A stretch of 64,000 bases of DNA from contig CM067527.1 in the NCBI GenBank assembly GCA_034509925.1, positions 12,517,001 to 12,581,000 on the forward strand, written 5' to 3'. The notes under the pieces are model-generated. The model made no database searches. It saw only the letters and a list, made by a program, of their open reading frames with translations, and was not told the origin of the DNA. This document shows, piece after piece, positions 23,901-37,492 of this stretch. The first letter of the stretch is position 1. Each line of letters begins with the position of its first letter. The DNA comes from Hirudinaria manillensis (taxonomy: Eukaryota; Annelida; Clitellata; Hirudinida; Hirudinidae). A program made the position numbers and the translations under genes.

Positions 23901-24207
23901 AATCAACGCCCACCAACCAATCAGGAAAGAGAAGAAGGAAGATTGACGTATGGACAGCCAATGAATTTAAATTTTTAAAGAGAGATAATAAGCGCGTGGG
24001 GAGAGGAGAAATGGCGTTAAAAAGTTGATTTCTCTCACCTCCGATTTTTCGATAAAATCAAAATATCCGTGCGCTTTAAACAAAAATTTATATATATAAA
24101 TGTTCCGCTCTCGAAGACGAATCTGTACATATAAAATTCAGATGTTAACTCCTCGTTAATCCAGAGAAAAAAGGCAAAACAACGAGAGCGAAAAATTCGT
24201 GGCCGTC
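23901..24207 (-). promoter_or_regulatory. Element 1 5' UTR with a long-range stem and a TATA-like palindrome
   Basis: The 307 nt between the U2 stub and the ATG hold cgctctcg (24106-24113) and its exact complement cgagagcg (24183-24190). With flanking U-A and U-G pairs these can form an 11-bp stem near the RNA 5' end. A perfect 16-bp palindrome, atttatatatataaat, is at 24086-24101. Either could serve 5' processing, internal initiation or translation. I could not fit the region to an HDV-like ribozyme by eye. Confidence 0.45.
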
Positions 24208-25260
24208 CTACACTTTGATCTTAGCCGAAAGGCCGAGAAGCGATAAATTCCACTGGAACTGTCAGGAAGATTAGAAAAAAGCGCGAAAAATGACCAGGTG
24301 GAAGGCCCGCCGTCGACTGGAGGCGCGCACGAGAGAAAGGGGCGCGCACGAGCTAGCCTCGCGGTCTAGGCTCTCGCTCGTTCGACACGCCCACTTCCGC
24401 CTACGGCGGAACCTTAATGGGTTAATTAATTGATTAATTAACTCATTAATCGATCTATTACAAATTTTTTTAATTTGAAAATTTTGGGCACGAATAAAAG
24501 AAATTGAGTGAAAAACGAACGTTTTGTCTCGAAATACATCTATATTGGTTGGTTGATTGATTGAGTAATTAGTTAATTAACGTATTAATTAATAAAGCGT
24601 TATTATAGGGGGCGAGCGTTAACCACTCTACTAGTATTAGGTACCGTATTAGGTAACGCGCGCAGCCAGTTAACGGCTAGATAAAGGAGCGCGACGTTAT
24701 TTTTAGACCGAGCCGTTACGTCACGCCACGCAAGACTTTAAGGTAGGGAAGGGCTACGCGAGGTTTCCCTATAGAACGAGCGACGACGACGACTATTATT
24801 ATCACCACGATAATCGTTTAATAAATCAATCGACCAATTAATAAAAATCAATTAACGCTATTTTAAGAAAATTTTTAAGTGTAATAATAATTAATTAATT
24901 AATTAACAATCATTAAAATTCAATTCAAGTAATGTAATCATTTTTTATCGATTTTATTTGTTTATTTCTGGAAATATCCAATATTTACGGCGGCGCGAGC
25001 CGGTCGCTCATTATCGACTACTATTATAGACAGCAACAACAGACTTACCTTACGTACCTACCTTTATGGTAGACCAGTAGTAGTAGTGGACGGTAGTAGA
25101 CAGTGGAGCGGAAACAAAGTCGCCAGATGTCGCCTCTGACCCCGGATATCTGAAAAAGGGAAGAAAACATGTTAGTAGAAGAAAAAGGTTGGTTCCTTTC
25201 TGATAAAGAAAGACAACACGAATTTCAAACATCTTTATTAACTTTAATTCAAATTTCGAC

Positions 25261-25448
25261 GATGGGCCGATCCCGGAGGTACTGCAATACCGGGCCAACC
25301 CGTGGAGGAGTCTGGGCAAGCCCGAGACCGCCTCCTCTGTCCAAAGATAAGTTTAATATCGATATCCTCCGATGGAGGATCTATCAGATATTAAGCTGAT
25401 AAGAACAGATACTACACTTTGATCTTAGCCGAAAGGCCGAGAAGCGAT
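25261..25448 (-). ncRNA. U2 snRNA gene, copy 17
   Basis: Complete; first intact copy upstream of element 1. Confidence 0.96.
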
Positions 25449-26464
25449 AAATTCCACTGGAACTGTCAGGAAGATTAGAAAAAAGCGCGAAAAATGACCA
25501 GGTGGAAGGCCCGCCGTCGACTGGAGGCGCGCACGAGAGAAAGGGGCGCGCACGAGCTAGCCTCGCGGTCTAGGCTCTCGCTCGTTCGACACGCCCACTT
25601 CCGCCTACGGCGGAACCTTAATGGGTTAATTAATTGATTAATTAACTCATTAATCGATCTATTACAAATTTTTTTAATTTGAAAATTTTGGGCACGAATA
25701 AAAGAAATTGAGTGAAAAACGAACGTTTTGTCTCGAAATACATCTATATTGGTTGGTTGATTGATTGAGTAATTAGTTAATTAACGTATTAATTAATAAA
25801 GCGTTATTATAGGGGGCGAGCGTTAACCACTCTACTAGTATTAGGTACCGTATTAGGTAACGCGCGCAGCCAGTTAACGGCTAGATAAAGGAGCGCGACG
25901 TTATTTTTAGACCGAGCCGTTACGTCACGCCACGCAAGACTTTAAGGTAGGGAAGGGCTACGCGAGGTTTCCCTATAGAACGAGCGACGACGACGACTAT
26001 TATTATCACCACGATAATCGTTTAATAAATCAATCGACCAATTAATAAAAATCAATTAACGCTATTTTAAGAAAATTTTTAAGTGTAATAATAATTAATT
26101 AATTAATTAACAATCATTAAAATTCAATTCAAGTAATGTAATCATTTTTTATCGATTTTATTTGTTTATTTCTGGAAATATCCAATATTTACGGCGGCGC
26201 GAGCCGGTCGCTCATTATCGACTACTATTATAGACAGCAACAACAGACTTACCTTACGTACCTACCTTTATGGTAGACCAGTAGTAGTAGTGGACGGTAG
26301 TAGACAGTGGAGCGGAAACAAAGTCGCCAGATGTCGCCTCTGACCCCGGATATCTGAAAAAGGGAAGAAAACATGTTAGTAGAAGAAAAAGGTTGGTTCC
26401 TTTCTGATAAAGAAAGACAACACGAATTTCAAACATCTTTATTAACTTTAATTCAAATTTCGAC

Positions 26465-26652
26465 GATGGGCCGATCCCGGAGGTACTGCAATACCGGGCC
26501 AACCCGTGGAGGAGTCTGGGCAAGCCCGAGACCGCCTCCTCTGTCCAAAGATAAGTTTAATATCGATATCCTCCGATGGAGGATCTATCAGATATTAAGC
26601 TGATAAGAACAGATACTACACTTTGATCTTAGCCGAAAGGCCGAGAAGCGAT
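26465..26652 (-). ncRNA. U2 snRNA gene, copy 18
   Basis: Complete; standard spacing. Confidence 0.96.
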
Positions 26653-27668
26653 AAATTCCACTGGAACTGTCAGGAAGATTAGAAAAAAGCGCGAAAAATG
26701 ACCAGGTGGAAGGCCCGCCGTCGACTGGAGGCGCGCACGAGAGAAAGGGGCGCGCACGAGCTAGCCTCGCGGTCTAGGCTCTCGCTCGTTCGACACGCCC
26801 ACTTCCGCCTACGGCGGAACCTTAATGGGTTAATTAATTGATTAATTAACTCATTAATCGATCTATTACAAATTTTTTTAATTTGAAAATTTTGGGCACG
26901 AATAAAAGAAATTGAGTGAAAAACGAACGTTTTGTCTCGAAATACATCTATATTGGTTGGTTGATTGATTGAGTAATTAGTTAATTAACGTATTAATTAA
27001 TAAAGCGTTATTATAGGGGGCGAGCGTTAACCACTCTACTAGTATTAGGTACCGTATTAGGTAACGCGCGCAGCCAGTTAACGGCTAGATAAAGGAGCGC
27101 GACGTTATTTTTAGACCGAGCCGTTACGTCACGCCACGCAAGACTTTAAGGTAGGGAAGGGCTACGCGAGGTTTCCCTATAGAACGAGCGACGACGACGA
27201 CTATTATTATCACCACGATAATCGTTTAATAAATCAATCGACCAATTAATAAAAATCAATTAACGCTATTTTAAGAAAATTTTTAAGTGTAATAATAATT
27301 AATTAATTAATTAACAATCATTAAAATTCAATTCAAGTAATGTAATCATTTTTTATCGATTTTATTTGTTTATTTCTGGAAATATCCAATATTTACGGCG
27401 GCGCGAGCCGGTCGCTCATTATCGACTACTATTATAGACAGCAACAACAGACTTACCTTACGTACCTACCTTTATGGTAGACCAGTAGTAGTAGTGGACG
27501 GTAGTAGACAGTGGAGCGGAAACAAAGTCGCCAGATGTCGCCTCTGACCCCGGATATCTGAAAAAGGGAAGAAAACATGTTAGTAGAAGAAAAAGGTTGG
27601 TTCCTTTCTGATAAAGAAAGACAACACGAATTTCAAACATCTTTATTAACTTTAATTCAAATTTCGAC

Positions 27669-27856
27669 GATGGGCCGATCCCGGAGGTACTGCAATACCG
27701 GGCCAACCCGTGGAGGAGTCTGGGCAAGCCCGAGACCGCCTCCTCTGTCCAAAGATAAGTTTAATATCGATATCCTCCGATGGAGGATCTATCAGATATT
27801 AAGCTGATAAGAACAGATACTACACTTTGATCTTAGCCGAAAGGCCGAGAAGCGAT
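27669..27856 (-). ncRNA. U2 snRNA gene, copy 19
   Basis: Complete. The next unit is 1206 bp: one A gained in the promoter-proximal ctggaaactg (about 27870) and one C inserted near 28779 (gaacaacatg). Confidence 0.96.
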
Positions 27857-28874
27857 AAATTCCACTGGAAACTGTCAGGAAGATTAGAAAAAAGCGCGAA
27901 AAATGACCAGGTGGAAGGCCCGCCGTCGACTGGAGGCGCGCACGAGAGAAAGGGGCGCGCACGAGCTAGCCTCGCGGTCTAGGCTCTCGCTCGTTCGACA
28001 CGCCCACTTCCGCCTACGGCGGAACCTTAATGGGTTAATTAATTGATTAATTAACTCATTAATCGATCTATTACAAATTTTTTTAATTTGAAAATTTTGG
28101 GCACGAATAAAAGAAATTGAGTGAAAAACGAACGTTTTGTCTCGAAATACATCTATATTGGTTGGTTGATTGATTGAGTAATTAGTTAATTAACGTATTA
28201 ATTAATAAAGCGTTATTATAGGGGGCGAGCGTTAACCACTCTACTAGTATTAGGTACCGTATTAGGTAACGCGCGCAGCCAGTTAACGGCTAGATAAAGG
28301 AGCGCGACGTTATTTTTAGACCGAGCCGTTACGTCACGCCACGCAAGACTTTAAGGTAGGGAAGGGCTACGCGAGGTTTCCCTATAGAACGAGCGACGAC
28401 GACGACTATTATTATCACCACGATAATCGTTTAATAAATCAATCGACCAATTAATAAAAATCAATTAACGCTATTTTAAGAAAATTTTTAAGTGTAATAA
28501 TAATTAATTAATTAATTAACAATCATTAAAATTCAATTCAAGTAATGTAATCATTTTTTATCGATTTTATTTGTTTATTTCTGGAAATATCCAATATTTA
28601 CGGCGGCGCGAGCCGGTCGCTCATTATCGACTACTATTATAGACAGCAACAACAGACTTACCTTACGTACCTACCTTTATGGTAGACCAGTAGTAGTAGT
28701 GGACGGTAGTAGACAGTGGAGCGGAAACAAAGTCGCCAGATGTCGCCTCTGACCCCGGATATCTGAAAAAGGGAAGAACAACATGTTAGTAGAAGAAAAA
28801 GGTTGGTTCCTTTCTGATAAAGAAAGACAACACGAATTTCAAACATCTTTATTAACTTTAATTCAAATTTCGAC

Positions 28875-29062
28875 GATGGGCCGATCCCGGAGGTACTGCA
28901 ATACCGGGCCAACCCGTGGAGGAGTCTGGGCAAGCCCGAGACCGCCTCCTCTGTCCAAAGATAAGTTTAATATCGATATCCTCCGATGGAGGATCTATCA
29001 GATATTAAGCTGATAAGAACAGATACTACACTTTGATCTTAGCCGAAAGGCCGAGAAGCGAT
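28875..29062 (-). ncRNA. U2 snRNA gene, copy 20
   Basis: Complete; its 3' flank carries the private C insertion near 28779. Confidence 0.96.
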
Positions 29063-30078
29063 AAATTCCACTGGAACTGTCAGGAAGATTAGAAAAAAGC
29101 GCGAAAAATGACCAGGTGGAAGGCCCGCCGTCGACTGGAGGCGCGCACGAGAGAAAGGGGCGCGCACGAGCTAGCCTCGCGGTCTAGGCTCTCGCTCGTT
29201 CGACACGCCCACTTCCGCCTACGGCGGAACCTTAATGGGTTAATTAATTGATTAATTAACTCATTAATCGATCTATTACAAATTTTTTTAATTTGAAAAT
29301 TTTGGGCACGAATAAAAGAAATTGAGTGAAAAACGAACGTTTTGTCTCGAAATACATCTATATTGGTTGGTTGATTGATTGAGTAATTAGTTAATTAACG
29401 TATTAATTAATAAAGCGTTATTATAGGGGGCGAGCGTTAACCACTCTACTAGTATTAGGTACCGTATTAGGTAACGCGCGCAGCCAGTTAACGGCTAGAT
29501 AAAGGAGCGCGACGTTATTTTTAGACCGAGCCGTTACGTCACGCCACGCAAGACTTTAAGGTAGGGAAGGGCTACGCGAGGTTTCCCTATAGAACGAGCG
29601 ACGACGACGACTATTATTATCACCACGATAATCGTTTAATAAATCAATCGACCAATTAATAAAAATCAATTAACGCTATTTTAAGAAAATTTTTAAGTGT
29701 AATAATAATTAATTAATTAATTAACAATCATTAAAATTCAATTCAAGTAATGTAATCATTTTTTATCGATTTTATTTGTTTATTTCTGGAAATATCCAAT
29801 ATTTACGGCGGCGCGAGCCGGTCGCTCATTATCGACTACTATTATAGACAGCAACAACAGACTTACCTTACGTACCTACCTTTATGGTAGACCAGTAGTA
29901 GTAGTGGACGGTAGTAGACAGTGGAGCGGAAACAAAGTCGCCAGATGTCGCCTCTGACCCCGGATATCTGAAAAAGGGAAGAAAACATGTTAGTAGAAGA
30001 AAAAGGTTGGTTCCTTTCTGATAAAGAAAGACAACACGAATTTCAAACATCTTTATTAACTTTAATTCAAATTTCGAC

Positions 30079-30266
30079 GATGGGCCGATCCCGGAGGTAC
30101 TGCAATACCGGGCCAACCCGTGGAGGAGTCTGGGCAAGCCCGAGACCGCCTCCTCTGTCCAAAGATAAGTTTAATATCGATATCCTCCGATGGAGGATCT
30201 ATCAGATATTAAGCTGATAAGAACAGATACTACACTTTGATCTTAGCCGAAAGGCCGAGAAGCGAT
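30079..30266 (-). ncRNA. U2 snRNA gene, copy 21
   Basis: Complete; standard spacing. Confidence 0.96.
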
Positions 30267-31282
30267 AAATTCCACTGGAACTGTCAGGAAGATTAGAAAA
30301 AAGCGCGAAAAATGACCAGGTGGAAGGCCCGCCGTCGACTGGAGGCGCGCACGAGAGAAAGGGGCGCGCACGAGCTAGCCTCGCGGTCTAGGCTCTCGCT
30401 CGTTCGACACGCCCACTTCCGCCTACGGCGGAACCTTAATGGGTTAATTAATTGATTAATTAACTCATTAATCGATCTATTACAAATTTTTTTAATTTGA
30501 AAATTTTGGGCACGAATAAAAGAAATTGAGTGAAAAACGAACGTTTTGTCTCGAAATACATCTATATTGGTTGGTTGATTGATTGAGTAATTAGTTAATT
30601 AACGTATTAATTAATAAAGCGTTATTATAGGGGGCGAGCGTTAACCACTCTACTAGTATTAGGTACCGTATTAGGTAACGCGCGCAGCCAGTTAACGGCT
30701 AGATAAAGGAGCGCGACGTTATTTTTAGACCGAGCCGTTACGTCACGCCACGCAAGACTTTAAGGTAGGGAAGGGCTACGCGAGGTTTCCCTATAGAACG
30801 AGCGACGACGACGACTATTATTATCACCACGATAATCGTTTAATAAATCAATCGACCAATTAATAAAAATCAATTAACGCTATTTTAAGAAAATTTTTAA
30901 GTGTAATAATAATTAATTAATTAATTAACAATCATTAAAATTCAATTCAAGTAATGTAATCATTTTTTATCGATTTTATTTGTTTATTTCTGGAAATATC
31001 CAATATTTACGGCGGCGCGAGCCGGTCGCTCATTATCGACTACTATTATAGACAGCAACAACAGACTTACCTTACGTACCTACCTTTATGGTAGACCAGT
31101 AGTAGTAGTGGACGGTAGTAGACAGTGGAGCGGAAACAAAGTCGCCAGATGTCGCCTCTGACCCCGGATATCTGAAAAAGGGAAGAAAACATGTTAGTAG
31201 AAGAAAAAGGTTGGTTCCTTTCTGATAAAGAAAGACAACACGAATTTCAAACATCTTTATTAACTTTAATTCAAATTTCGAC

Positions 31283-31470
31283 GATGGGCCGATCCCGGAG
31301 GTACTGCAATACCGGGCCAACCCGTGGAGGAGTCTGGGCAAGCCCGAGACCGCCTCCTCTGTCCAAAGATAAGTTTAATATCGATATCCTCCGATGGAGG
31401 ATCTATCAGATATTAAGCTGATAAGAACAGATACTACACTTTGATCTTAGCCGAAAGGCCGAGAAGCGAT
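31283..31470 (-). ncRNA. U2 snRNA gene, copy 22
   Basis: Complete; standard spacing. Confidence 0.96.
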
Positions 31471-32486
31471 AAATTCCACTGGAACTGTCAGGAAGATTAG
31501 AAAAAAGCGCGAAAAATGACCAGGTGGAAGGCCCGCCGTCGACTGGAGGCGCGCACGAGAGAAAGGGGCGCGCACGAGCTAGCCTCGCGGTCTAGGCTCT
31601 CGCTCGTTCGACACGCCCACTTCCGCCTACGGCGGAACCTTAATGGGTTAATTAATTGATTAATTAACTCATTAATCGATCTATTACAAATTTTTTTAAT
31701 TTGAAAATTTTGGGCACGAATAAAAGAAATTGAGTGAAAAACGAACGTTTTGTCTCGAAATACATCTATATTGGTTGGTTGATTGATTGAGTAATTAGTT
31801 AATTAACGTATTAATTAATAAAGCGTTATTATAGGGGGCGAGCGTTAACCACTCTACTAGTATTAGGTACCGTATTAGGTAACGCGCGCAGCCAGTTAAC
31901 GGCTAGATAAAGGAGCGCGACGTTATTTTTAGACCGAGCCGTTACGTCACGCCACGCAAGACTTTAAGGTAGGGAAGGGCTACGCGAGGTTTCCCTATAG
32001 AACGAGCGACGACGACGACTATTATTATCACCACGATAATCGTTTAATAAATCAATCGACCAATTAATAAAAATCAATTAACGCTATTTTAAGAAAATTT
32101 TTAAGTGTAATAATAATTAATTAATTAATTAACAATCATTAAAATTCAATTCAAGTAATGTAATCATTTTTTATCGATTTTATTTGTTTATTTCTGGAAA
32201 TATCCAATATTTACGGCGGCGCGAGCCGGTCGCTCATTATCGACTACTATTATAGACAGCAACAACAGACTTACCTTACGTACCTACCTTTATGGTAGAC
32301 CAGTAGTAGTAGTGGACGGTAGTAGACAGTGGAGCGGAAACAAAGTCGCCAGATGTCGCCTCTGACCCCGGATATCTGAAAAAGGGAAGAAAACATGTTA
32401 GTAGAAGAAAAAGGTTGGTTCCTTTCTGATAAAGAAAGACAACACGAATTTCAAACATCTTTATTAACTTTAATTCAAATTTCGAC

Positions 32487-32674
32487 GATGGGCCGATCCC
32501 GGAGGTACTGCAATACCGGGCCAACCCGTGGAGGAGTCTGGGCAAGCCCGAGACCGCCTCCTCTGTCCAAAGATAAGTTTAATATCGATATCCTCCGATG
32601 GAGGATCTATCAGATATTAAGCTGATAAGAACAGATACTACACTTTGATCTTAGCCGAAAGGCCGAGAAGCGAT
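32487..32674 (-). ncRNA. U2 snRNA gene, copy 23
   Basis: Complete; standard spacing. Confidence 0.96.
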
Positions 32675-33690
32675 AAATTCCACTGGAACTGTCAGGAAGA
32701 TTAGAAAAAAGCGCGAAAAATGACCAGGTGGAAGGCCCGCCGTCGACTGGAGGCGCGCACGAGAGAAAGGGGCGCGCACGAGCTAGCCTCGCGGTCTAGG
32801 CTCTCGCTCGTTCGACACGCCCACTTCCGCCTACGGCGGAACCTTAATGGGTTAATTAATTGATTAATTAACTCATTAATCGATCTATTACAAATTTTTT
32901 TAATTTGAAAATTTTGGGCACGAATAAAAGAAATTGAGTGAAAAACGAACGTTTTGTCTCGAAATACATCTATATTGGTTGGTTGATTGATTGAGTAATT
33001 AGTTAATTAACGTATTAATTAATAAAGCGTTATTATAGGGGGCGAGCGTTAACCACTCTACTAGTATTAGGTACCGTATTAGGTAACGCGCGCAGCCAGT
33101 TAACGGCTAGATAAAGGAGCGCGACGTTATTTTTAGACCGAGCCGTTACGTCACGCCACGCAAGACTTTAAGGTAGGGAAGGGCTACGCGAGGTTTCCCT
33201 ATAGAACGAGCGACGACGACGACTATTATTATCACCACGATAATCGTTTAATAAATCAATCGACCAATTAATAAAAATCAATTAACGCTATTTTAAGAAA
33301 ATTTTTAAGTGTAATAATAATTAATTAATTAATTAACAATCATTAAAATTCAATTCAAGTAATGTAATCATTTTTTATCGATTTTATTTGTTTATTTCTG
33401 GAAATATCCAATATTTACGGCGGCGCGAGCCGGTCGCTCATTATCGACTACTATTATAGACAGCAACAACAGACTTACCTTACGTACCTACCTTTATGGT
33501 AGACCAGTAGTAGTAGTGGACGGTAGTAGACAGTGGAGCGGAAACAAAGTCGCCAGATGTCGCCTCTGACCCCGGATATCTGAAAAAGGGAAGAAAACAT
33601 GTTAGTAGAAGAAAAAGGTTGGTTCCTTTCTGATAAAGAAAGACAACACGAATTTCAAACATCTTTATTAACTTTAATTCAAATTTCGAC

Positions 33691-33878
33691 GATGGGCCGA
33701 TCCCGGAGGTACTGCAATACCGGGCCAACCCGTGGAGGAGTCTGGGCAAGCCCGAGACCGCCTCCTCTGTCCAAAGATAAGTTTAATATCGATATCCTCC
33801 GATGGAGGATCTATCAGATATTAAGCTGATAAGAACAGATACTACACTTTGATCTTAGCCGAAAGGCCGAGAAGCGAT
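33691..33878 (-). ncRNA. U2 snRNA gene, copy 24
   Basis: Complete. One A is added in the A-run just beside the candidate PSEA (about 33925). Confidence 0.96.
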
Positions 33879-34895
33879 AAATTCCACTGGAACTGTCAGG
33901 AAGATTAGAAAAAAGCGCGAAAAAATGACCAGGTGGAAGGCCCGCCGTCGACTGGAGGCGCGCACGAGAGAAAGGGGCGCGCACGAGCTAGCCTCGCGGT
34001 CTAGGCTCTCGCTCGTTCGACACGCCCACTTCCGCCTACGGCGGAACCTTAATGGGTTAATTAATTGATTAATTAACTCATTAATCGATCTATTACAAAT
34101 TTTTTTAATTTGAAAATTTTGGGCACGAATAAAAGAAATTGAGTGAAAAACGAACGTTTTGTCTCGAAATACATCTATATTGGTTGGTTGATTGATTGAG
34201 TAATTAGTTAATTAACGTATTAATTAATAAAGCGTTATTATAGGGGGCGAGCGTTAACCACTCTACTAGTATTAGGTACCGTATTAGGTAACGCGCGCAG
34301 CCAGTTAACGGCTAGATAAAGGAGCGCGACGTTATTTTTAGACCGAGCCGTTACGTCACGCCACGCAAGACTTTAAGGTAGGGAAGGGCTACGCGAGGTT
34401 TCCCTATAGAACGAGCGACGACGACGACTATTATTATCACCACGATAATCGTTTAATAAATCAATCGACCAATTAATAAAAATCAATTAACGCTATTTTA
34501 AGAAAATTTTTAAGTGTAATAATAATTAATTAATTAATTAACAATCATTAAAATTCAATTCAAGTAATGTAATCATTTTTTATCGATTTTATTTGTTTAT
34601 TTCTGGAAATATCCAATATTTACGGCGGCGCGAGCCGGTCGCTCATTATCGACTACTATTATAGACAGCAACAACAGACTTACCTTACGTACCTACCTTT
34701 ATGGTAGACCAGTAGTAGTAGTGGACGGTAGTAGACAGTGGAGCGGAAACAAAGTCGCCAGATGTCGCCTCTGACCCCGGATATCTGAAAAAGGGAAGAA
34801 AACATGTTAGTAGAAGAAAAAGGTTGGTTCCTTTCTGATAAAGAAAGACAACACGAATTTCAAACATCTTTATTAACTTTAATTCAAATTTCGAC

Positions 34896-35083
34896 GATGG
34901 GCCGATCCCGGAGGTACTGCAATACCGGGCCAACCCGTGGAGGAGTCTGGGCAAGCCCGAGACCGCCTCCTCTGTCCAAAGATAAGTTTAATATCGATAT
35001 CCTCCGATGGAGGATCTATCAGATATTAAGCTGATAAGAACAGATACTACACTTTGATCTTAGCCGAAAGGCCGAGAAGCGAT
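34896..35083 (-). ncRNA. U2 snRNA gene, copy 25
   Basis: Complete; standard spacing upstream. Confidence 0.96.
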
Positions 35084-36099
35084 AAATTCCACTGGAACTG
35101 TCAGGAAGATTAGAAAAAAGCGCGAAAAATGACCAGGTGGAAGGCCCGCCGTCGACTGGAGGCGCGCACGAGAGAAAGGGGCGCGCACGAGCTAGCCTCG
35201 CGGTCTAGGCTCTCGCTCGTTCGACACGCCCACTTCCGCCTACGGCGGAACCTTAATGGGTTAATTAATTGATTAATTAACTCATTAATCGATCTATTAC
35301 AAATTTTTTTAATTTGAAAATTTTGGGCACGAATAAAAGAAATTGAGTGAAAAACGAACGTTTTGTCTCGAAATACATCTATATTGGTTGGTTGATTGAT
35401 TGAGTAATTAGTTAATTAACGTATTAATTAATAAAGCGTTATTATAGGGGGCGAGCGTTAACCACTCTACTAGTATTAGGTACCGTATTAGGTAACGCGC
35501 GCAGCCAGTTAACGGCTAGATAAAGGAGCGCGACGTTATTTTTAGACCGAGCCGTTACGTCACGCCACGCAAGACTTTAAGGTAGGGAAGGGCTACGCGA
35601 GGTTTCCCTATAGAACGAGCGACGACGACGACTATTATTATCACCACGATAATCGTTTAATAAATCAATCGACCAATTAATAAAAATCAATTAACGCTAT
35701 TTTAAGAAAATTTTTAAGTGTAATAATAATTAATTAATTAATTAACAATCATTAAAATTCAATTCAAGTAATGTAATCATTTTTTATCGATTTTATTTGT
35801 TTATTTCTGGAAATATCCAATATTTACGGCGGCGCGAGCCGGTCGCTCATTATCGACTACTATTATAGACAGCAACAACAGACTTACCTTACGTACCTAC
35901 CTTTATGGTAGACCAGTAGTAGTAGTGGACGGTAGTAGACAGTGGAGCGGAAACAAAGTCGCCAGATGTCGCCTCTGACCCCGGATATCTGAAAAAGGGA
36001 AGAAAACATGTTAGTAGAAGAAAAAGGTTGGTTCCTTTCTGATAAAGAAAGACAACACGAATTTCAAACATCTTTATTAACTTTAATTCAAATTTCGAC

Positions 36100-36287
36100 G
36101 ATGGGCCGATCCCGGAGGTACTGCAATACCGGGCCAACCCGTGGAGGAGTCTGGGCAAGCCCGAGACCGCCTCCTCTGTCCAAAGATAAGTTTAATATCG
36201 ATATCCTCCGATGGAGGATCTATCAGATATTAAGCTGATAAGAACAGATACTACACTTTGATCTTAGCCGAAAGGCCGAGAAGCGAT
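36100..36287 (-). ncRNA. U2 snRNA gene, copy 26
   Basis: Complete. One A is added in the promoter A-run near 36322. Confidence 0.96.
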
Positions 36288-37304
36288 AAATTCCACTGGA
36301 ACTGTCAGGAAGATTAGAAAAAAAGCGCGAAAAATGACCAGGTGGAAGGCCCGCCGTCGACTGGAGGCGCGCACGAGAGAAAGGGGCGCGCACGAGCTAG
36401 CCTCGCGGTCTAGGCTCTCGCTCGTTCGACACGCCCACTTCCGCCTACGGCGGAACCTTAATGGGTTAATTAATTGATTAATTAACTCATTAATCGATCT
36501 ATTACAAATTTTTTTAATTTGAAAATTTTGGGCACGAATAAAAGAAATTGAGTGAAAAACGAACGTTTTGTCTCGAAATACATCTATATTGGTTGGTTGA
36601 TTGATTGAGTAATTAGTTAATTAACGTATTAATTAATAAAGCGTTATTATAGGGGGCGAGCGTTAACCACTCTACTAGTATTAGGTACCGTATTAGGTAA
36701 CGCGCGCAGCCAGTTAACGGCTAGATAAAGGAGCGCGACGTTATTTTTAGACCGAGCCGTTACGTCACGCCACGCAAGACTTTAAGGTAGGGAAGGGCTA
36801 CGCGAGGTTTCCCTATAGAACGAGCGACGACGACGACTATTATTATCACCACGATAATCGTTTAATAAATCAATCGACCAATTAATAAAAATCAATTAAC
36901 GCTATTTTAAGAAAATTTTTAAGTGTAATAATAATTAATTAATTAATTAACAATCATTAAAATTCAATTCAAGTAATGTAATCATTTTTTATCGATTTTA
37001 TTTGTTTATTTCTGGAAATATCCAATATTTACGGCGGCGCGAGCCGGTCGCTCATTATCGACTACTATTATAGACAGCAACAACAGACTTACCTTACGTA
37101 CCTACCTTTATGGTAGACCAGTAGTAGTAGTGGACGGTAGTAGACAGTGGAGCGGAAACAAAGTCGCCAGATGTCGCCTCTGACCCCGGATATCTGAAAA
37201 AGGGAAGAAAACATGTTAGTAGAAGAAAAAGGTTGGTTCCTTTCTGATAAAGAAAGACAACACGAATTTCAAACATCTTTATTAACTTTAATTCAAATTT
37301 CGAC

Positions 37305-37492
37305 GATGGGCCGATCCCGGAGGTACTGCAATACCGGGCCAACCCGTGGAGGAGTCTGGGCAAGCCCGAGACCGCCTCCTCTGTCCAAAGATAAGTTTAA
37401 TATCGATATCCTCCGATGGAGGATCTATCAGATATTAAGCTGATAAGAACAGATACTACACTTTGATCTTAGCCGAAAGGCCGAGAAGCGAT
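37305..37492 (-). ncRNA. U2 snRNA gene, copy 27
   Basis: Complete. The upstream spacer has one extra gac triplet (about 38032-38043), giving a 1207-bp unit. Confidence 0.96.

Larger units (their letters stand above)
18408..24207 (-). mobile_element. Element 1: full-length U2-specific RLE-type non-LTR retrotransposon
   Basis: A 5800-bp insertion with one long ORF, a 307-nt 5' UTR and a 252-nt 3' UTR, with no LTRs or terminal inverted repeats. It lies in the same orientation as U2. The 3' end ...AAATAAAACGATTCAA joins U2 at ATCTG, and no target-site duplication is seen. The ORF architecture (zinc fingers, RT, CCHC, restriction-like endonuclease) places it in the R2/NeSL-like group. The U2 target matches the lineage described as Utopia, but that assignment is inferred. 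The Keno family also targets U2 but, as I recall, belongs to the APE-bearing Tx1 clade, so it does not fit. Confidence 0.93.
18258..24244 (-). pseudogene. U2 snRNA gene, copy 16, split by element 1
   Basis: U2 nt 1-37 (through GUAG) are at 24208-24244 and the rest at 18258-18407. One target base is missing. The U2 promoter above 24244 is intact, so transcription would enter the retrotransposon in sense orientation. Confidence 0.95.

Noticed and set aside
23904..23906. TTG as the start of the element 1 ORF
   Set aside because: The host is evidently eukaryotic; the first in-frame ATG is at 23900, two codons downstream.
18408..24207. Assignment of element 1 to Keno (Tx1 clade)
   Set aside because: Keno also targets U2, but that clade uses an N-terminal apurinic-like endonuclease; here the endonuclease is C-terminal and restriction-like.
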